Source of the DNA: Actinomadura parmotrematis | GTDB lineage: Bacteria > Actinomycetota > Actinomycetes > Streptosporangiales > Streptosporangiaceae | Assembly: GCF_019458805.1 (NCBI RefSeq) | Contig: NZ_JAIBOA010000005.1 | Location: forward strand, 124,001 to 188,000 | Length of the DNA: 64,000 nucleotides | Direction of reading: 5' to 3' | Shown: positions 23,990-31,559 of the stretch, piece by piece | Position numbering within the stretch: position 1 is the stretch's first letter | Layout of the letters: every line of letters begins with the position of its first letter | Notes under the pieces: generated by a model | Database searches by the model: none | What the model saw: the letters and a program-made list of their open reading frames with translations, nothing else | Told to the model about the DNA's origin: nothing | Translations under genes and position numbers: made by a program

Positions 23990-25715
23990 GCAGGACCTCC
24001 TCGGTGCGCATCCCCGCGAGCGGGCTCTCGTCGCAGAAGGGCGCCGGGCGGGTCGCCGGCATCCCGAGCATGACCGGCGCGCCCCGGACGGGGCCGCGGT
24101 GCGAATGGTCGCCGCTCGGCCGCGGCGTCGCGGCTGGGTCGGCGGTGGCGAGCGCCGCCTCGCCCCGTCCCTTGACGCATTCAGGGTCGGGGCCGTCCAG
24201 GGGCAGGCCGGTGAAGAACTTGGCCGCCATGCAGCCGCCGCGGCAGGTGTCGTAGGCCGAGCAGCTAGTGCAGGCGCCGCCGGTCTGCGGGCGGCGCAGG
24301 TCCAGGAACAGCGGGGACGTGCGCCAGACGCCGGCGAAGCCGCCCTCGTCGCGGACGTTGCCGGCCAGGAACTCGTCGTGGATCGCGAACGGGCAGGCGT
24401 AGACGTCGCCGACCGGGTCGATGAGGCAGACGACGCGGCCCGCACCGCACAGGTTCAGGCCGGGCAGCGGGTCGCCGCAGGCCGACAGGTGGAAGAACGA
24501 GTCGCCGGTGAGGACGTTCTCGCCGTGGCGGGTCAGCCAGTGGTACAGGTCGCGCTGCTGGTCCGCGGTCGGGTGCAGCTCGTGCCAGACGTCGGCGCCG
24601 CGCCCCGACGGGCGCAGCCGCGTCAGCCTGAGCTGCGCGCCGTACCGGTCGGCGAGGGCCTTGAAGGCGTCGAGCTGGGGGACGTTCTGGCGGGTGGCGA
24701 CGACCGACACCTTGAAGCCGCGGACGCCTGCCGAGGAGAGCCGTTCCATGGCGCGGAGGGCCGTGGCGTAGGAGCCGGTGCCGCGCACGGCGTCGTTGAC
24801 GTCGGCGGTCGCGCCGTCCAGGGAGATCTGCACGTCCACGTAGTCGCTCGCGGCGAGCCGCCGCGCCGCGTCCGGCGTGATCTTGACGCCGTTGGTGGAG
24901 AACTTCACCCCGACGCGGTGGGCGGTGGCGTGCTCGACGAGTTCCCAGAAGTCGGGGCGCACGGTCGGCTCGCCGCCGCCGATGTTGACGTAGAAGACCT
25001 GCATGCGCTCCAGCTCGTCGATGACCGCCGCGCACTCGGCGGTGCTCAGCTCCCGCGGGTCGCGGCGGCCCGAGCTGGACAGGCAGTGCACGCACGCCAG
25101 GTTGCAGGCGTAGGTGAGCTCCCAGGTCAGGCAGATGGGAGCGTCCAACCCGAGCTGAAAGTGATCGACCAGACGCCCCGTCCCCGCCGAAGCACCACCA
25201 GCAGCCCCCATACCCTCCGGGGCGGCGCCCGTGGACCCCGCGCTTGGCGGCCTCGCACCCGCCGGCACGGTGCCGGCGAACCCGGTACTCGGCTCAACGA
25301 TGCTCGTGGCGGCACCAACAAGTTCGGCGCCGACCGGGGCGGTATCGGCGGCTCCAGCGCTCACCGCAGCGGTCCCAGCGGGCCCCGTGCGCGCAGACGC
25401 TGCGCTGGCCGGGACGGCGCTGACGGGCTCGCCACTCGCCGGAGTGGTACTGCCTGCAGCGAAGCCGACGGCCCCGGTGCTTGCCGAAGTTGCGCTGGCT
25501 GGGGCGGTACCGGCAGGCCCAACGCCGGCGGACGCTGCGCTCGCCGGGGCAGTCTTCGCCGGAACGTCGCCCGTGAGGGCGATGCCGGTCGGGGCGACGC
25601 CGGTCGGGGCGACGCCGGCAGGGGCGACGCCGGCGGGCCCGATGCCGCTGGGGGCGATATCGGTGAGGGCGGCGACGGCGGGGGCGTTACCGGGGGTGGT
25701 GGGGGTGGTCGTCAT
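23982..25715 (-). CDS. mftC: Mycofactocin radical SAM maturase MftC with repetitive N-terminal extension
   Basis: A 577-residue radical SAM/SPASM enzyme; typical MftC proteins are around 390-400. The core has CNLACVHC (CxxxCxxC for the SAM cluster), GGGEPTVRP, and C-terminal auxiliary-cluster cysteines in CLIDPVGDVYACPF and CTSCSAYDTCRGGC. It decarboxylates and crosslinks the C-terminal Val-Tyr of MftA. Residues 1-168 are an Ala/Gly/Pro/Thr-rich pentapeptide repeat like GVAPT with no known counterpart. The long start is supported because its ATG overlaps the mftB stop (ATGA); an internal ATG at 25211 would give a 409-residue protein of normal size, so which start is used is open. Confidence 0.93.
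   Translation of the reverse strand: MTTTPTTPGNAPAVAALTDIAPSGIGPAGVAPAGVAPTGVAPTGIALTGDVPAKTAPASAASAGVGPAGTAPASATSASTGAVGFAAGSTTPASGEPVSAVPASAASARTGPAGTAAVSAGAADTAPVGAELVGAATSIVEPSTGFAGTVPAGARPPSAGSTGAAPEGMGAAGGASAGTGRLVDHFQLGLDAPICLTWELTYACNLACVHCLSSSGRRDPRELSTAECAAVIDELERMQVFYVNIGGGEPTVRPDFWELVEHATAHRVGVKFSTNGVKITPDAARRLAASDYVDVQISLDGATADVNDAVRGTGSYATALRAMERLSSAGVRGFKVSVVATRQNVPQLDAFKALADRYGAQLRLTRLRPSGRGADVWHELHPTADQQRDLYHWLTRHGENVLTGDSFFHLSACGDPLPGLNLCGAGRVVCLIDPVGDVYACPFAIHDEFLAGNVRDEGGFAGVWRTSPLFLDLRRPQTGGACTSCSAYDTCRGGCMAAKFFTGLPLDGPDPECVKGRGEAALATADPAATPRPSGDHSHRGPVRGAPVMLGMPATRPAPFCDESPLAGMRTEEVLHG
25212..25715. repeat. 15-bp tandem repeat encoding the MftC N-terminal extension
   Basis: A degenerate 15-bp repeat, clearest near 25590-25650 where GCGACGCCGGTCGGG recurs almost unchanged. 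About 30 units keep the frame and encode pentapeptides such as GVAPT, GVGPA and GTAPA. Units diverge toward the enzyme core, which suggests older expansion there. Confidence 0.8.
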
Positions 25716-26023
25716 GGGGACTCCTCGCGCTTGACGATCATGTGGGAGGTGGCGAGGGTCGTGAGCGCCGCTCGGTAGCGGGGCAGGGCGGTGTCCGGGA
25801 CGCCGGCGGCGCGGCAGGCGGCGCGGGCGTCCGGGCGGCCCGCCAGTTCGCGGACCACCGCGAGCAGCGCCGGGTCCTTCAGGAACGACAGGCGGCGCGT
25901 TCCGAAGTGGTAGAGCAGGGCGCCGAAACGCTCGGGGCGGACGGCGACCTGGGGATGCAGCCGCCAGGCGGCGTCCAGGTCGAAGCCGGGACCGGCGGCG
26001 GTGCTGGGCGGCGGGACCGGCAT
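25712..26023 (-). CDS. mftB: Mycofactocin peptide chaperone MftB
   Basis: A 103-residue RiPP recognition protein that hands MftA to the radical SAM enzyme. The family pattern is clear in WRLHPQVAVRPERFGALLYHFGTRRLSFLKDP, followed by a short helical C-terminus ending TSHMIVKREESP. It lies 10 bases after mftA and overlaps mftC by 4 bases. Confidence 0.93.
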   Translation of the reverse strand: MPVPPPSTAAGPGFDLDAAWRLHPQVAVRPERFGALLYHFGTRRLSFLKDPALLAVVRELAGRPDARAACRAAGVPDTALPRYRAALTTLATSHMIVKREESP

Positions 26024-26033
26024 CGGCGGGCGC

Positions 26034-26159
26034 CTAGTAGACGCCGCACATGCCGTCGATGGAGACCTCCTCCACGAGCAGGTCCTCCTCGACGACGTCC
26101 GGCGGGGCGGGCTGCTCGGCGGGGGCGGCGGGCTCGGCCGCCCGGGCTGCGCTGTCCAT
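26034..26159 (-). CDS. mftA: Mycofactocin precursor peptide MftA
   Basis: A 41-residue precursor too short for routine gene calls. It starts MDSAARAAEP, has an acidic middle (VVEEDLLVEEVS) and ends in the invariant IDGMCGVY. The C-terminal Val-Tyr pair becomes the redox core after MftC, MftE and MftD act. A GAGCA site precedes the ATG. It is the first gene of the operon, and an operator-like inverted repeat lies 49 bases upstream. Confidence 0.95.
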   Translation of the reverse strand: MDSAARAAEPAAPAEQPAPPDVVEEDLLVEEVSIDGMCGVY

Positions 26160-26207
26160 GCGTGCTCCTGCTCTGCGAAGGTGAATGAGACTCTAACTCG
26201 CCAATAA

Positions 26208-26224
26208 AGAGAATGCTACTCTCA
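26208..26224. promoter_or_regulatory. Operator in the mftA / dehydrogenase divergent promoter
   Basis: AGAGAAT-GCT-ACTCTCA, two bases away from TGAGAAT-GCT-ATTCTCA and with the same GCT spacer as the perfect site at 6292. A further half-site, TGAGACT, starts 22 bp away at 26186. It lies between mftA (minus) and the HIBADH-like gene (plus). In mycobacteria this is where the mft operon is controlled by MftR, a TetR-family protein, but no mftR is present here. Confidence 0.65.
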
Positions 26225-26257
26225 AGCTCTGGTCCCGTTCTCCCGTGAGGAGCTGTG

Positions 26258-27100
26258 ATGCGCGTCGGCTTCATCGGCCTCGGCAGCCAGGGCGGCCCCA
26301 TGGCCCGGCGGATCGTCGAGGCGGGGCACCCCACCACGCTGTGGGCGCGGCGCCCTGCCACGTTGGAGGCGTTCGCCGGCACCGCGGCGGCCGTGGCCGC
26401 GTCGCCGGCCGAGCTGGGAGCGGCGAGCGACATCGTCTGCGTGTGCGTCGTGGACGACGCCGGTGTCGAGGAGGTCGTGTCCGGTCCGGACGGCGTGCTG
26501 GACGGGCTCGCCGAAGGCGGCACGGTCATCGTGCACAGCACCGTCCACCCCGACACCCCGCGCAGGCTGGCGGAACGTGGGGCCGCGCGCGGCGTCTCCG
26601 TCCTGGACGCGCCGGTGAGCGGCGGCGGTCCGGCGGCCGAGCAGGGGCGGCTGCTGGTGATGGTGGGCGGCGACGCCGACGTGCTGGAGCGCTGCCGTCC
26701 GGTGCTCGCCGCGCACGCCGATCCGATCGTGCACTTGGGGCCGCTCGGCGCCGGGCAGGTCGCCAAGCTCCTCAACAATGTCCTGTTCACCGCCAATCTC
26801 GGCGCCGCGGCCGGAACGGTGGCGCTCGGTCGCGAGCTCGGCGTGGACGCGGCGCGGCTCGCCGAGGTCATCGCGCACGGGAGCGGTGCCAGCTTCGCGC
26901 TGGATCGGGTGAGCGCGGCGGGCGGCACCCTGGACCGCATCGCCGCCCACGCCGGGGCGCTGCTCCGCAAGGACGTGGGGCTCATCGCCTCGCTCGCCGG
27001 GCCGGCCGCGAAGGCCCCCGGAGGCGTGGTCGGCGCGGCCACCGACATCCTCGCCCTGATGGACGCGCGGCCGGTCACCGGTACCGACGGCCGCCGATGA
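26258..27100 (+). CDS. HIBADH-like NAD(P)-dependent beta-hydroxyacid dehydrogenase
   Basis: A 280-residue beta-hydroxyacid dehydrogenase. The Rossmann motif is GFIGLGSQGGPMA, substrate-binding DAPVSGGGPAAEQG lies near residue 125, and the catalytic Lys is in GAGQVAKLLNN. The ATG at 26258 is preferred over a GTG three bases upstream because GAGGAG sits 6 bases before it. It is divergent from mftA and converges with the YtcJ-like amidohydrolase (26-base overlap). A close relative is at 31.6 kb; both probably oxidise 3-hydroxyacids of the pathway. Confidence 0.92.
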   Translation: MRVGFIGLGSQGGPMARRIVEAGHPTTLWARRPATLEAFAGTAAAVAASPAELGAASDIVCVCVVDDAGVEEVVSGPDGVLDGLAEGGTVIVHSTVHPDTPRRLAERGAARGVSVLDAPVSGGGPAAEQGRLLVMVGGDADVLERCRPVLAAHADPIVHLGPLGAGQVAKLLNNVLFTANLGAAAGTVALGRELGVDAARLAEVIAHGSGASFALDRVSAAGGTLDRIAAHAGALLRKDVGLIASLAGPAAKAPGGVVGAATDILALMDARPVTGTDGRR

Positions 27101-28550
27101 GCGTGGCGCGCACGTGATCGGCCGACGGCCCGGCCAGGGCTGCGGCGAGCGGGACGCGCAGGACGACGAGGTCGGCGGCTCCCCCGGGACGCACGCGCCG
27201 GACGGCCCCGCCCGGATCGCCGGGCGGACTCAGGTAAGCGGCGAGAGCGGTCTTGGACGCGACCGCCTCGCTGGGAGACACGGGCTCACCGGCCGCCGTC
27301 CGGCGTTCGACGGCCGCGCGCATGACGCCCCAGGGGTCGAGCGGGCCGTAAGGCGCGTCGCTGGACAGCCCGACGGAGATCCCGGCCTGGACGAGCGAGG
27401 CGTGCCGGTACAGATCGGGCAGGTCGGCGGGCGGCACGTCGCGCAGGTAGTCGTCCCCGCGGTCGGCGATGAAACCGGGCTGGGTGACGACCCGCAGGCC
27501 GCGCTGTGCGAGGTCGCCGCGCAGCTCGTCCGGCACGAGCGCGGCGTGCTCGACGCGGTCGCCGGGGCGGATGCCGGTGATGGCGAGGGTGGCGAGCAGC
27601 AGGGCGAGGGCCTCGCGGCTGACGCAGTGGACGGCGACGGCGCGCCCCCGCGCGTGCGCCTCTTCGATGCGGTCGGCGAGTTCGCCGAGCTCGGGCATTC
27701 CGGAGTCGGCGAGCACGATCTTGTAGGGGCCCGCGGTGATCCGCGGGTGTCCGGCCCTCTCCCCCAGGGGCAGGCCGAGCAGATGCGCGCGCTGGGGAAT
27801 GGCGCGGTCGCGGACGGCTGCGGTGAGCGAGGCGAGGGCCTCGGCGGACAGGTCCGGCGTCGCGTCGGTGACGGCGGTGACGCCGTACCGCGCGAGCTCC
27901 CGCCCCACCGCGGCGAGGTCGGGCGCCGGGGACGGCGGGAGGCGAGTGCGCAGCCAGCCGTCGGCGCGCCAGAGCCGCCCGGTCGGCGCGCCGTCACCGT
28001 CGCGCTCGATGCCGGGATGGTCGGCGCCGGCCAGACCCGCAGCGGCCACGGCGGCGCTGTTCAGGGTCCAGAGCGCACCGCTGCGGTGCTGGACGCGAAC
28101 CGGCCGGTCGGCGCGGAACGCGTCGAGCAGGGCGGCGTCGAGGTCGCCCGCGACGCTCTCGAAATAACCGACACCGCGAATCCAGCCGTGCTCGTCCGGA
28201 ACGGCGGCGCGCAGGGCGGCGGCGAGGGCGTCCGGTGTGCTCACCGCAGGCGGCCCGCAGTTCAGGGACCGCTGCCAGGCTGCGAGGGCGTGCAGGTGCA
28301 GATGGTGATCGCAGAGTCCGGGAAGCAGCGCGTTCCCTTCGCAGTCCAGCACCTCCTCCCCTGCGGCGCGCCGCAGGGCGGGCCCGACCTCGACGATTCG
28401 CGCACCGCGAACCCGCACGTCGCACCGGGCCCTGCCGTCGAGTTCGGCGTCACGCAGGAGCAGCCCGCTCACGGCGTCGGCGTCCCGAGCACGCACATCG
28501 CGCCAGGTCGTCCGGCCGGGCTCGGCGCTGCGTGGGACAAGATCACTCAT
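27075..28550 (-). CDS. YtcJ-like amidohydrolase family protein
   Basis: A 491-residue metal-dependent hydrolase. The first metal site is CDHHLHLHA (about residues 80-88); later His and Asp ligands appear in AVHCVS and GLSSDAPYGPLDPW. The C-terminal PGGAADLVVL is typical of amidohydrolases with a small beta-sandwich domain. The N-terminal 27 residues are the last copy of a 78-bp tandem repeat that fills the space upstream; the true enzyme begins about AVSGLLLRDAELDG. Substrate unknown, perhaps an amide or lactam. Confidence 0.88.
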   Translation of the reverse strand: MSDLVPRSAEPGRTTWRDVRARDADAVSGLLLRDAELDGRARCDVRVRGARIVEVGPALRRAAGEEVLDCEGNALLPGLCDHHLHLHALAAWQRSLNCGPPAVSTPDALAAALRAAVPDEHGWIRGVGYFESVAGDLDAALLDAFRADRPVRVQHRSGALWTLNSAAVAAAGLAGADHPGIERDGDGAPTGRLWRADGWLRTRLPPSPAPDLAAVGRELARYGVTAVTDATPDLSAEALASLTAAVRDRAIPQRAHLLGLPLGERAGHPRITAGPYKIVLADSGMPELGELADRIEEAHARGRAVAVHCVSREALALLLATLAITGIRPGDRVEHAALVPDELRGDLAQRGLRVVTQPGFIADRGDDYLRDVPPADLPDLYRHASLVQAGISVGLSSDAPYGPLDPWGVMRAAVERRTAAGEPVSPSEAVASKTALAAYLSPPGDPGGAVRRVRPGGAADLVVLRVPLAAALAGPSADHVRATLIGGRRYR

Positions 28551-28935
28551 GGCGGCAGCGTCCGAGCAGGTGCGTCGCGCGGGTCGTCCGGCCGAGTTCG
28601 GAGTCGCTCGGGGCTAGGTCGGTCATGGCGACGGCGTCCCGGGCACGCGCGTCGTCTCGGCACGTTCGACCGGGTTCGGCCCTGTGCGGGACAAGGTCAA
28701 CCCTGGCGGCAGCGTTCTGGGCACGCGCGTCGCGTCGGGTCCTCCGACCAGATTCGGGCTTGCGCGGGGCAGTGGCGGTCGTGGCGACGGCGTCCTGGGC
28801 AAGCGCGTCGTCTCGGGACGTTCGGCCGGGTTCGGAGGTGCGTGGGGCAGTGGTGGTCGTGGCGACGGTGTCCTGGGCACGTGCGTTGTCTTGGGGTGTT
28901 CGGTTGGGTTCGGTGGTGGGCGGAAGGTCGGTCAT
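28470..28935. repeat. 78-bp tandem repeat at a gene boundary
   Basis: Six degenerate copies of a 78-bp unit. On the minus strand the encoded 26-residue unit resembles SEPGRTSRDDALAQDAVAT followed by TATAPRK. Spacing between equivalent Glu codons is 78, 78, 78, 78 and then 73 bp; the 5-base loss in the last unit shifts frame and ends the small ORF right where the amidohydrolase ATG begins. Confidence 0.85.
28543..28935 (-). CDS. Repeat-derived small protein between CoA transferase and amidohydrolase
   Basis: A 130-residue frame made entirely of five 26-residue repeats (GRTSRDDALAQDAVA-like), arginine- and aspartate-rich and without any known domain. Its ATG overlaps the CoA transferase stop (ATGA), and its TGA lies 8 bases into the amidohydrolase start, so ribosomes could pass through all three genes. 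It may be a by-product of repeat expansion that preserves coupling, and not a functional protein. Translation is plausible; function is unknown. Confidence 0.35.
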   Translation of the reverse strand: MTDLPPTTEPNRTPQDNARAQDTVATTTTAPRTSEPGRTSRDDALAQDAVATTATAPRKPESGRRTRRDARAQNAAARVDLVPHRAEPGRTCRDDARARDAVAMTDLAPSDSELGRTTRATHLLGRCRHE

Positions 28936-30110
28936 GGGAGGGGGATTCTCAGTTCTTGGAGCACTTCAGTGGTGTCGCGGCCGGAGAGTGGAGCTTCGCC
29001 GCTCGGCGCGCGGGGGCTGGGTGGGGCAGAAGGAAGTGGGGGGCTCGGGTTCGTTGCCGGGCCGTCGAGCGTGGCCGCGATGACGTCGGCCATGGCGATG
29101 TCGAGCAGGGTTCCGGGAGGTACGGACGCGGCCAGGGCGGCGGCGGTAACGCCGGTGAGCGGGTCGGCGATGGCGTCACCCGCGAACAGCGGCGTTCCGT
29201 CGATGTCACGGCAGACGAGGCCGGAAGCGGCGGCCACGTCGTCGCCGAAGCCGACGCGGTCGGCGGCACGGCCGTACGCGGTGATGGAGATCCAGGTGGT
29301 GCCGGTCGCAGTGCTCGCGGCGGCGTTCAGGCCGAAGCGGGCGAGGGCTCGAGGTCGGGACGCTTCGATGACGATGTCGGCGGCGGCGACGAGCGCTGCC
29401 ATCGCTTTCCTGCCGCCGCTGGTGGTGGGGGCCAGGACGACCGAGCGGTGACCCGCGTGCAGCAGCCGATAGAAGTCGGGGTTCCCGCGCCTGGCGCCGT
29501 CGGGCCGGTCGGGCGTCTCGACCTTCACGACCCGCGCTCCGGCCAGCCCCAGCAGGTGGGCGCAGAGCGGGCCCGCCCACAGAGCGCTGAAATCGACCAC
29601 CAGAGCGTCCCGTACGGAGCGTCCTGTCCCCTGTCTTTCGAGCGGAGACTTCGCTTGGCGGGGGTTGACGGGGCCTGCGGCCAAGCCGAGCAGTTCGGCT
29701 CGTTCGGCCAGTTCCGCGCCGGTGTGGTCGCGCAGCCAGGCGGTAACCGGGGGCCATGGGTCCGCGCCGACGGGAGTGCCGACGAGGGCTCCCAGCAGTG
29801 CCGGATCGTCGGGACGAGCGCAGGAGACGGCGGCCCAGCCGTCCGCCGTCGGCAGCAGGCGGCAGGCGCCGCCGACCGACGTCCGTCCTCGGCGCCCGCA
29901 GCCGGTGAAGGCGGCGCGTTCGGACAGCAGGCGCGCCCCGTCCAAGCGTGCGAGAACGGCGCTCTCGGTGGATGCGGCGAGGCTGCGGAGCGCCTGTCGC
30001 GCGGCGGTCGCGCCGCTGCCGGGTGGAAGCAGGGGCGGCCCGTCGCCGCGTCCGGACAGTGCCGCCACCCCGCTCTCCGCCCAAGCGGCCGCGTCCTCTT
30101 CCGCATCCAT
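28932..30110 (-). CDS. CaiB/BaiF-like CoA transferase with permuted domain order
   Basis: A 392-residue protein with class III CoA transferase sequence in an unusual order. The first 150 residues resemble the usual C-terminal part (LLPTADGWAAVSC, TAWLRDHTGAELAERAELLGLAAGPV). Only then comes the canonical N-terminus (VRDALVVDFSALWAGPLCAHLLGLAGARVVKVETPD) and the candidate catalytic Asp in FAGDAIADPLTGVTAAAL. The start at 30110 is chosen for its GAGGAG ribosome site; an upstream frame to 30200 runs into repeat sequence. It heads an operon with the small repeat ORF and amidohydrolase. Confidence 0.8.
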   Translation of the reverse strand: MDAEEDAAAWAESGVAALSGRGDGPPLLPPGSGATAARQALRSLAASTESAVLARLDGARLLSERAAFTGCGRRGRTSVGGACRLLPTADGWAAVSCARPDDPALLGALVGTPVGADPWPPVTAWLRDHTGAELAERAELLGLAAGPVNPRQAKSPLERQGTGRSVRDALVVDFSALWAGPLCAHLLGLAGARVVKVETPDRPDGARRGNPDFYRLLHAGHRSVVLAPTTSGGRKAMAALVAAADIVIEASRPRALARFGLNAAASTATGTTWISITAYGRAADRVGFGDDVAAASGLVCRDIDGTPLFAGDAIADPLTGVTAAALAASVPPGTLLDIAMADVIAATLDGPATNPSPPLPSAPPSPRAPSGEAPLSGRDTTEVLQELRIPLP

Positions 30111-30179
30111 CAGGCTCCTCGCGAAAGGTTCAGGTAACTGGGATGGCCGAGCTTCGGCGTAAACCCGTGACCGCTCGGG

Positions 30180-30575
30180 CAGGTTGTGCGGCGCTTCCAC
30201 GCATCTCTGCGGCCGATCTTGCAGGGGAGGTGCTCACTACCGAGACGCTCGGGAGCACTGGGCTTCCACGCGAACCTATGGCCGGCCTTGCAGACGGTGC
30301 GCTGCTTCCGTATATCGCCGTGGGTGACCCGGCGCGCAGGGTGCTCGCTGCCAACGTGCTCGGGAGTGCTGCGCCTCCGCGCATCCTTAGGGCTGGCCTG
30401 ACGTACGGTGTGCTGATTTCGTGCGTCGCCGTGGGCGACCCGGCGAACAGGGTGCACGTTATGACGTGTTCGGGGGTGCTGAGTCTGCGCGCGGCTTGGC
30501 GGACGGGATGTTGATTCCGCGTATTTCCGTGGCCGATCTGGCGGACGGGGCGCTCGCTGCCGATGTGCTCGGGGG
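30180..30575. repeat. About 111-bp tandem repeat in the divergent gap before enoyl-CoA hydratase
   Basis: The roughly 400-base gap between the CoA transferase and the enoyl-CoA hydratase is filled by 3-4 degenerate copies of a unit of about 111 bp. Each ends in a sequence like GTGCTCGGGAGTGCT; equivalent CTCGGG points lie near 30248, 30359, 30469 and 30569. The plus strand encodes LADGALLPYIAVGDPARRVL and ISVADLADGALAADVLGG type units, interrupted by frameshifts. The last unit forms the N-terminus of the hydratase. No other gene is seen in the gap. Confidence 0.75.
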
Positions 30576-31551
30576 GCCGGTGCCTGATCCGCTCGCCGTG
30601 GTCGATCTCGATGGCGACCACGATGCGCGGACCGTCGAGTCGGCCGCTCGCCGGGCCGAGGAGACGGATCGGGTGCTGGTGGGGGTGACGGTCGGAACGC
30701 CGCCGCCAAGCCTCGCCCGCGCCATGGATCTGTCCCTGGGCGGCGCACCGGCCTCCGCGTCCCGGTACGTCGTCGCCGTTCCCGACGTCGGCGCGGCGCT
30801 CGGTCTGATCGCCGGTACCGCTCGGAAGAACCCGCAGGCTGCCCTGGTGTTGCGCCGGGTGCTGCGCACGACGGGCGAGCTGCCCGTTCCGGCCGCGCTG
30901 GACGTGGAGTCGTTCGCCTACTCCACGCTGCTCGGCGGTGCCGAGTTCGCGCGCTGGCTTGAAGCGCGCGGGCAGCGTCCGGCGCCGCCCGAGGCCGCCG
31001 AGCCCGTCCTGATCGGCCGCGCTGGGGACCGGCTGCGCGTCACCCTCAACCGTCCCGAACGCCGCAACGCCTACGGCCGGCATCTGCGCGACGCGCTCAC
31101 CGACGCGCTGCGCGTCGCCCTGCTCGACCCCCAGATCTCCCGGGTCGACCTGGACGGCGCCGGGCCGGCGTTCTGCTCCGGCGGCGACCTGGACGAGTTC
31201 GGCACCGCCCCCGACCTGGCCACCGCGCATTTCCTCCGCACCCGCGCCGGGGCGGCGATGCTGCTGCACCGGCTCGCCGAGCAGGGCAGGACCGTTCACG
31301 CCTTCGTCCATGGGCCCTGCGTCGGCGCGGGCATCGAGTTGCCCGCGTTCGCGCATCGCGTTACCGCCCGCGCGGATGCCGCTTTCCGGCTGCCCGAGAT
31401 CGCCATGGGCCTCATTCCCGGCGCGGGCGGCACCGTCGGCGTCCCGAGGCGCATCGGCCGATGGCGCACCGCTCACCTCGCTCTCACCGGGCAGGCCATC
31501 GATGCCCGCACCGCCGCGTGCTGGGGGTTGGTGGACGCGGTCCGCGCCTGA
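30508..31551 (+). CDS. Enoyl-CoA hydratase/isomerase family protein
   Basis: A 347-residue protein whose C-terminal 190 residues form a crotonase domain: NRPERRNAYGRHL, FCSGGDLDEFGT (oxyanion hole) and LPEIAMGLIPGAGGT, where Glu aligns with a hydratase catalytic position. The first 150 residues are an extra Ala-rich region seen in some actinobacterial members. The start is uncertain because the 5' end is the last copy of a tandem repeat; ATG 30508 and GTG 30529 both fit, and the open frame extends back to 30421. It ends 9 bases before the converging HIBADH-like gene. Confidence 0.83.
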   Translation: MLIPRISVADLADGALAADVLGGPVPDPLAVVDLDGDHDARTVESAARRAEETDRVLVGVTVGTPPPSLARAMDLSLGGAPASASRYVVAVPDVGAALGLIAGTARKNPQAALVLRRVLRTTGELPVPAALDVESFAYSTLLGGAEFARWLEARGQRPAPPEAAEPVLIGRAGDRLRVTLNRPERRNAYGRHLRDALTDALRVALLDPQISRVDLDGAGPAFCSGGDLDEFGTAPDLATAHFLRTRAGAAMLLHRLAEQGRTVHAFVHGPCVGAGIELPAFAHRVTARADAAFRLPEIAMGLIPGAGGTVGVPRRIGRWRTAHLALTGQAIDARTAACWGLVDAVRA

Positions 31552-31559
31552 CGGCCGCG

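Noticed and set aside
25231-25734. 167-codon plus-strand frame opposite the MftC extension
   Set aside because: It is the mirror translation of the 15-bp repeat, which stays open on both strands because of its composition.
28684-29451. 255-codon plus-strand frame across the 78-bp repeat and CoA transferase
   Set aside because: Antisense of repeats and of a recognisable enzyme; no domain.
29938-29960. GAGAAC-GGCG-CTCTC resembling the island operator
   Set aside because: Inside coding sequence, wrong spacer and weaker match; probably chance.
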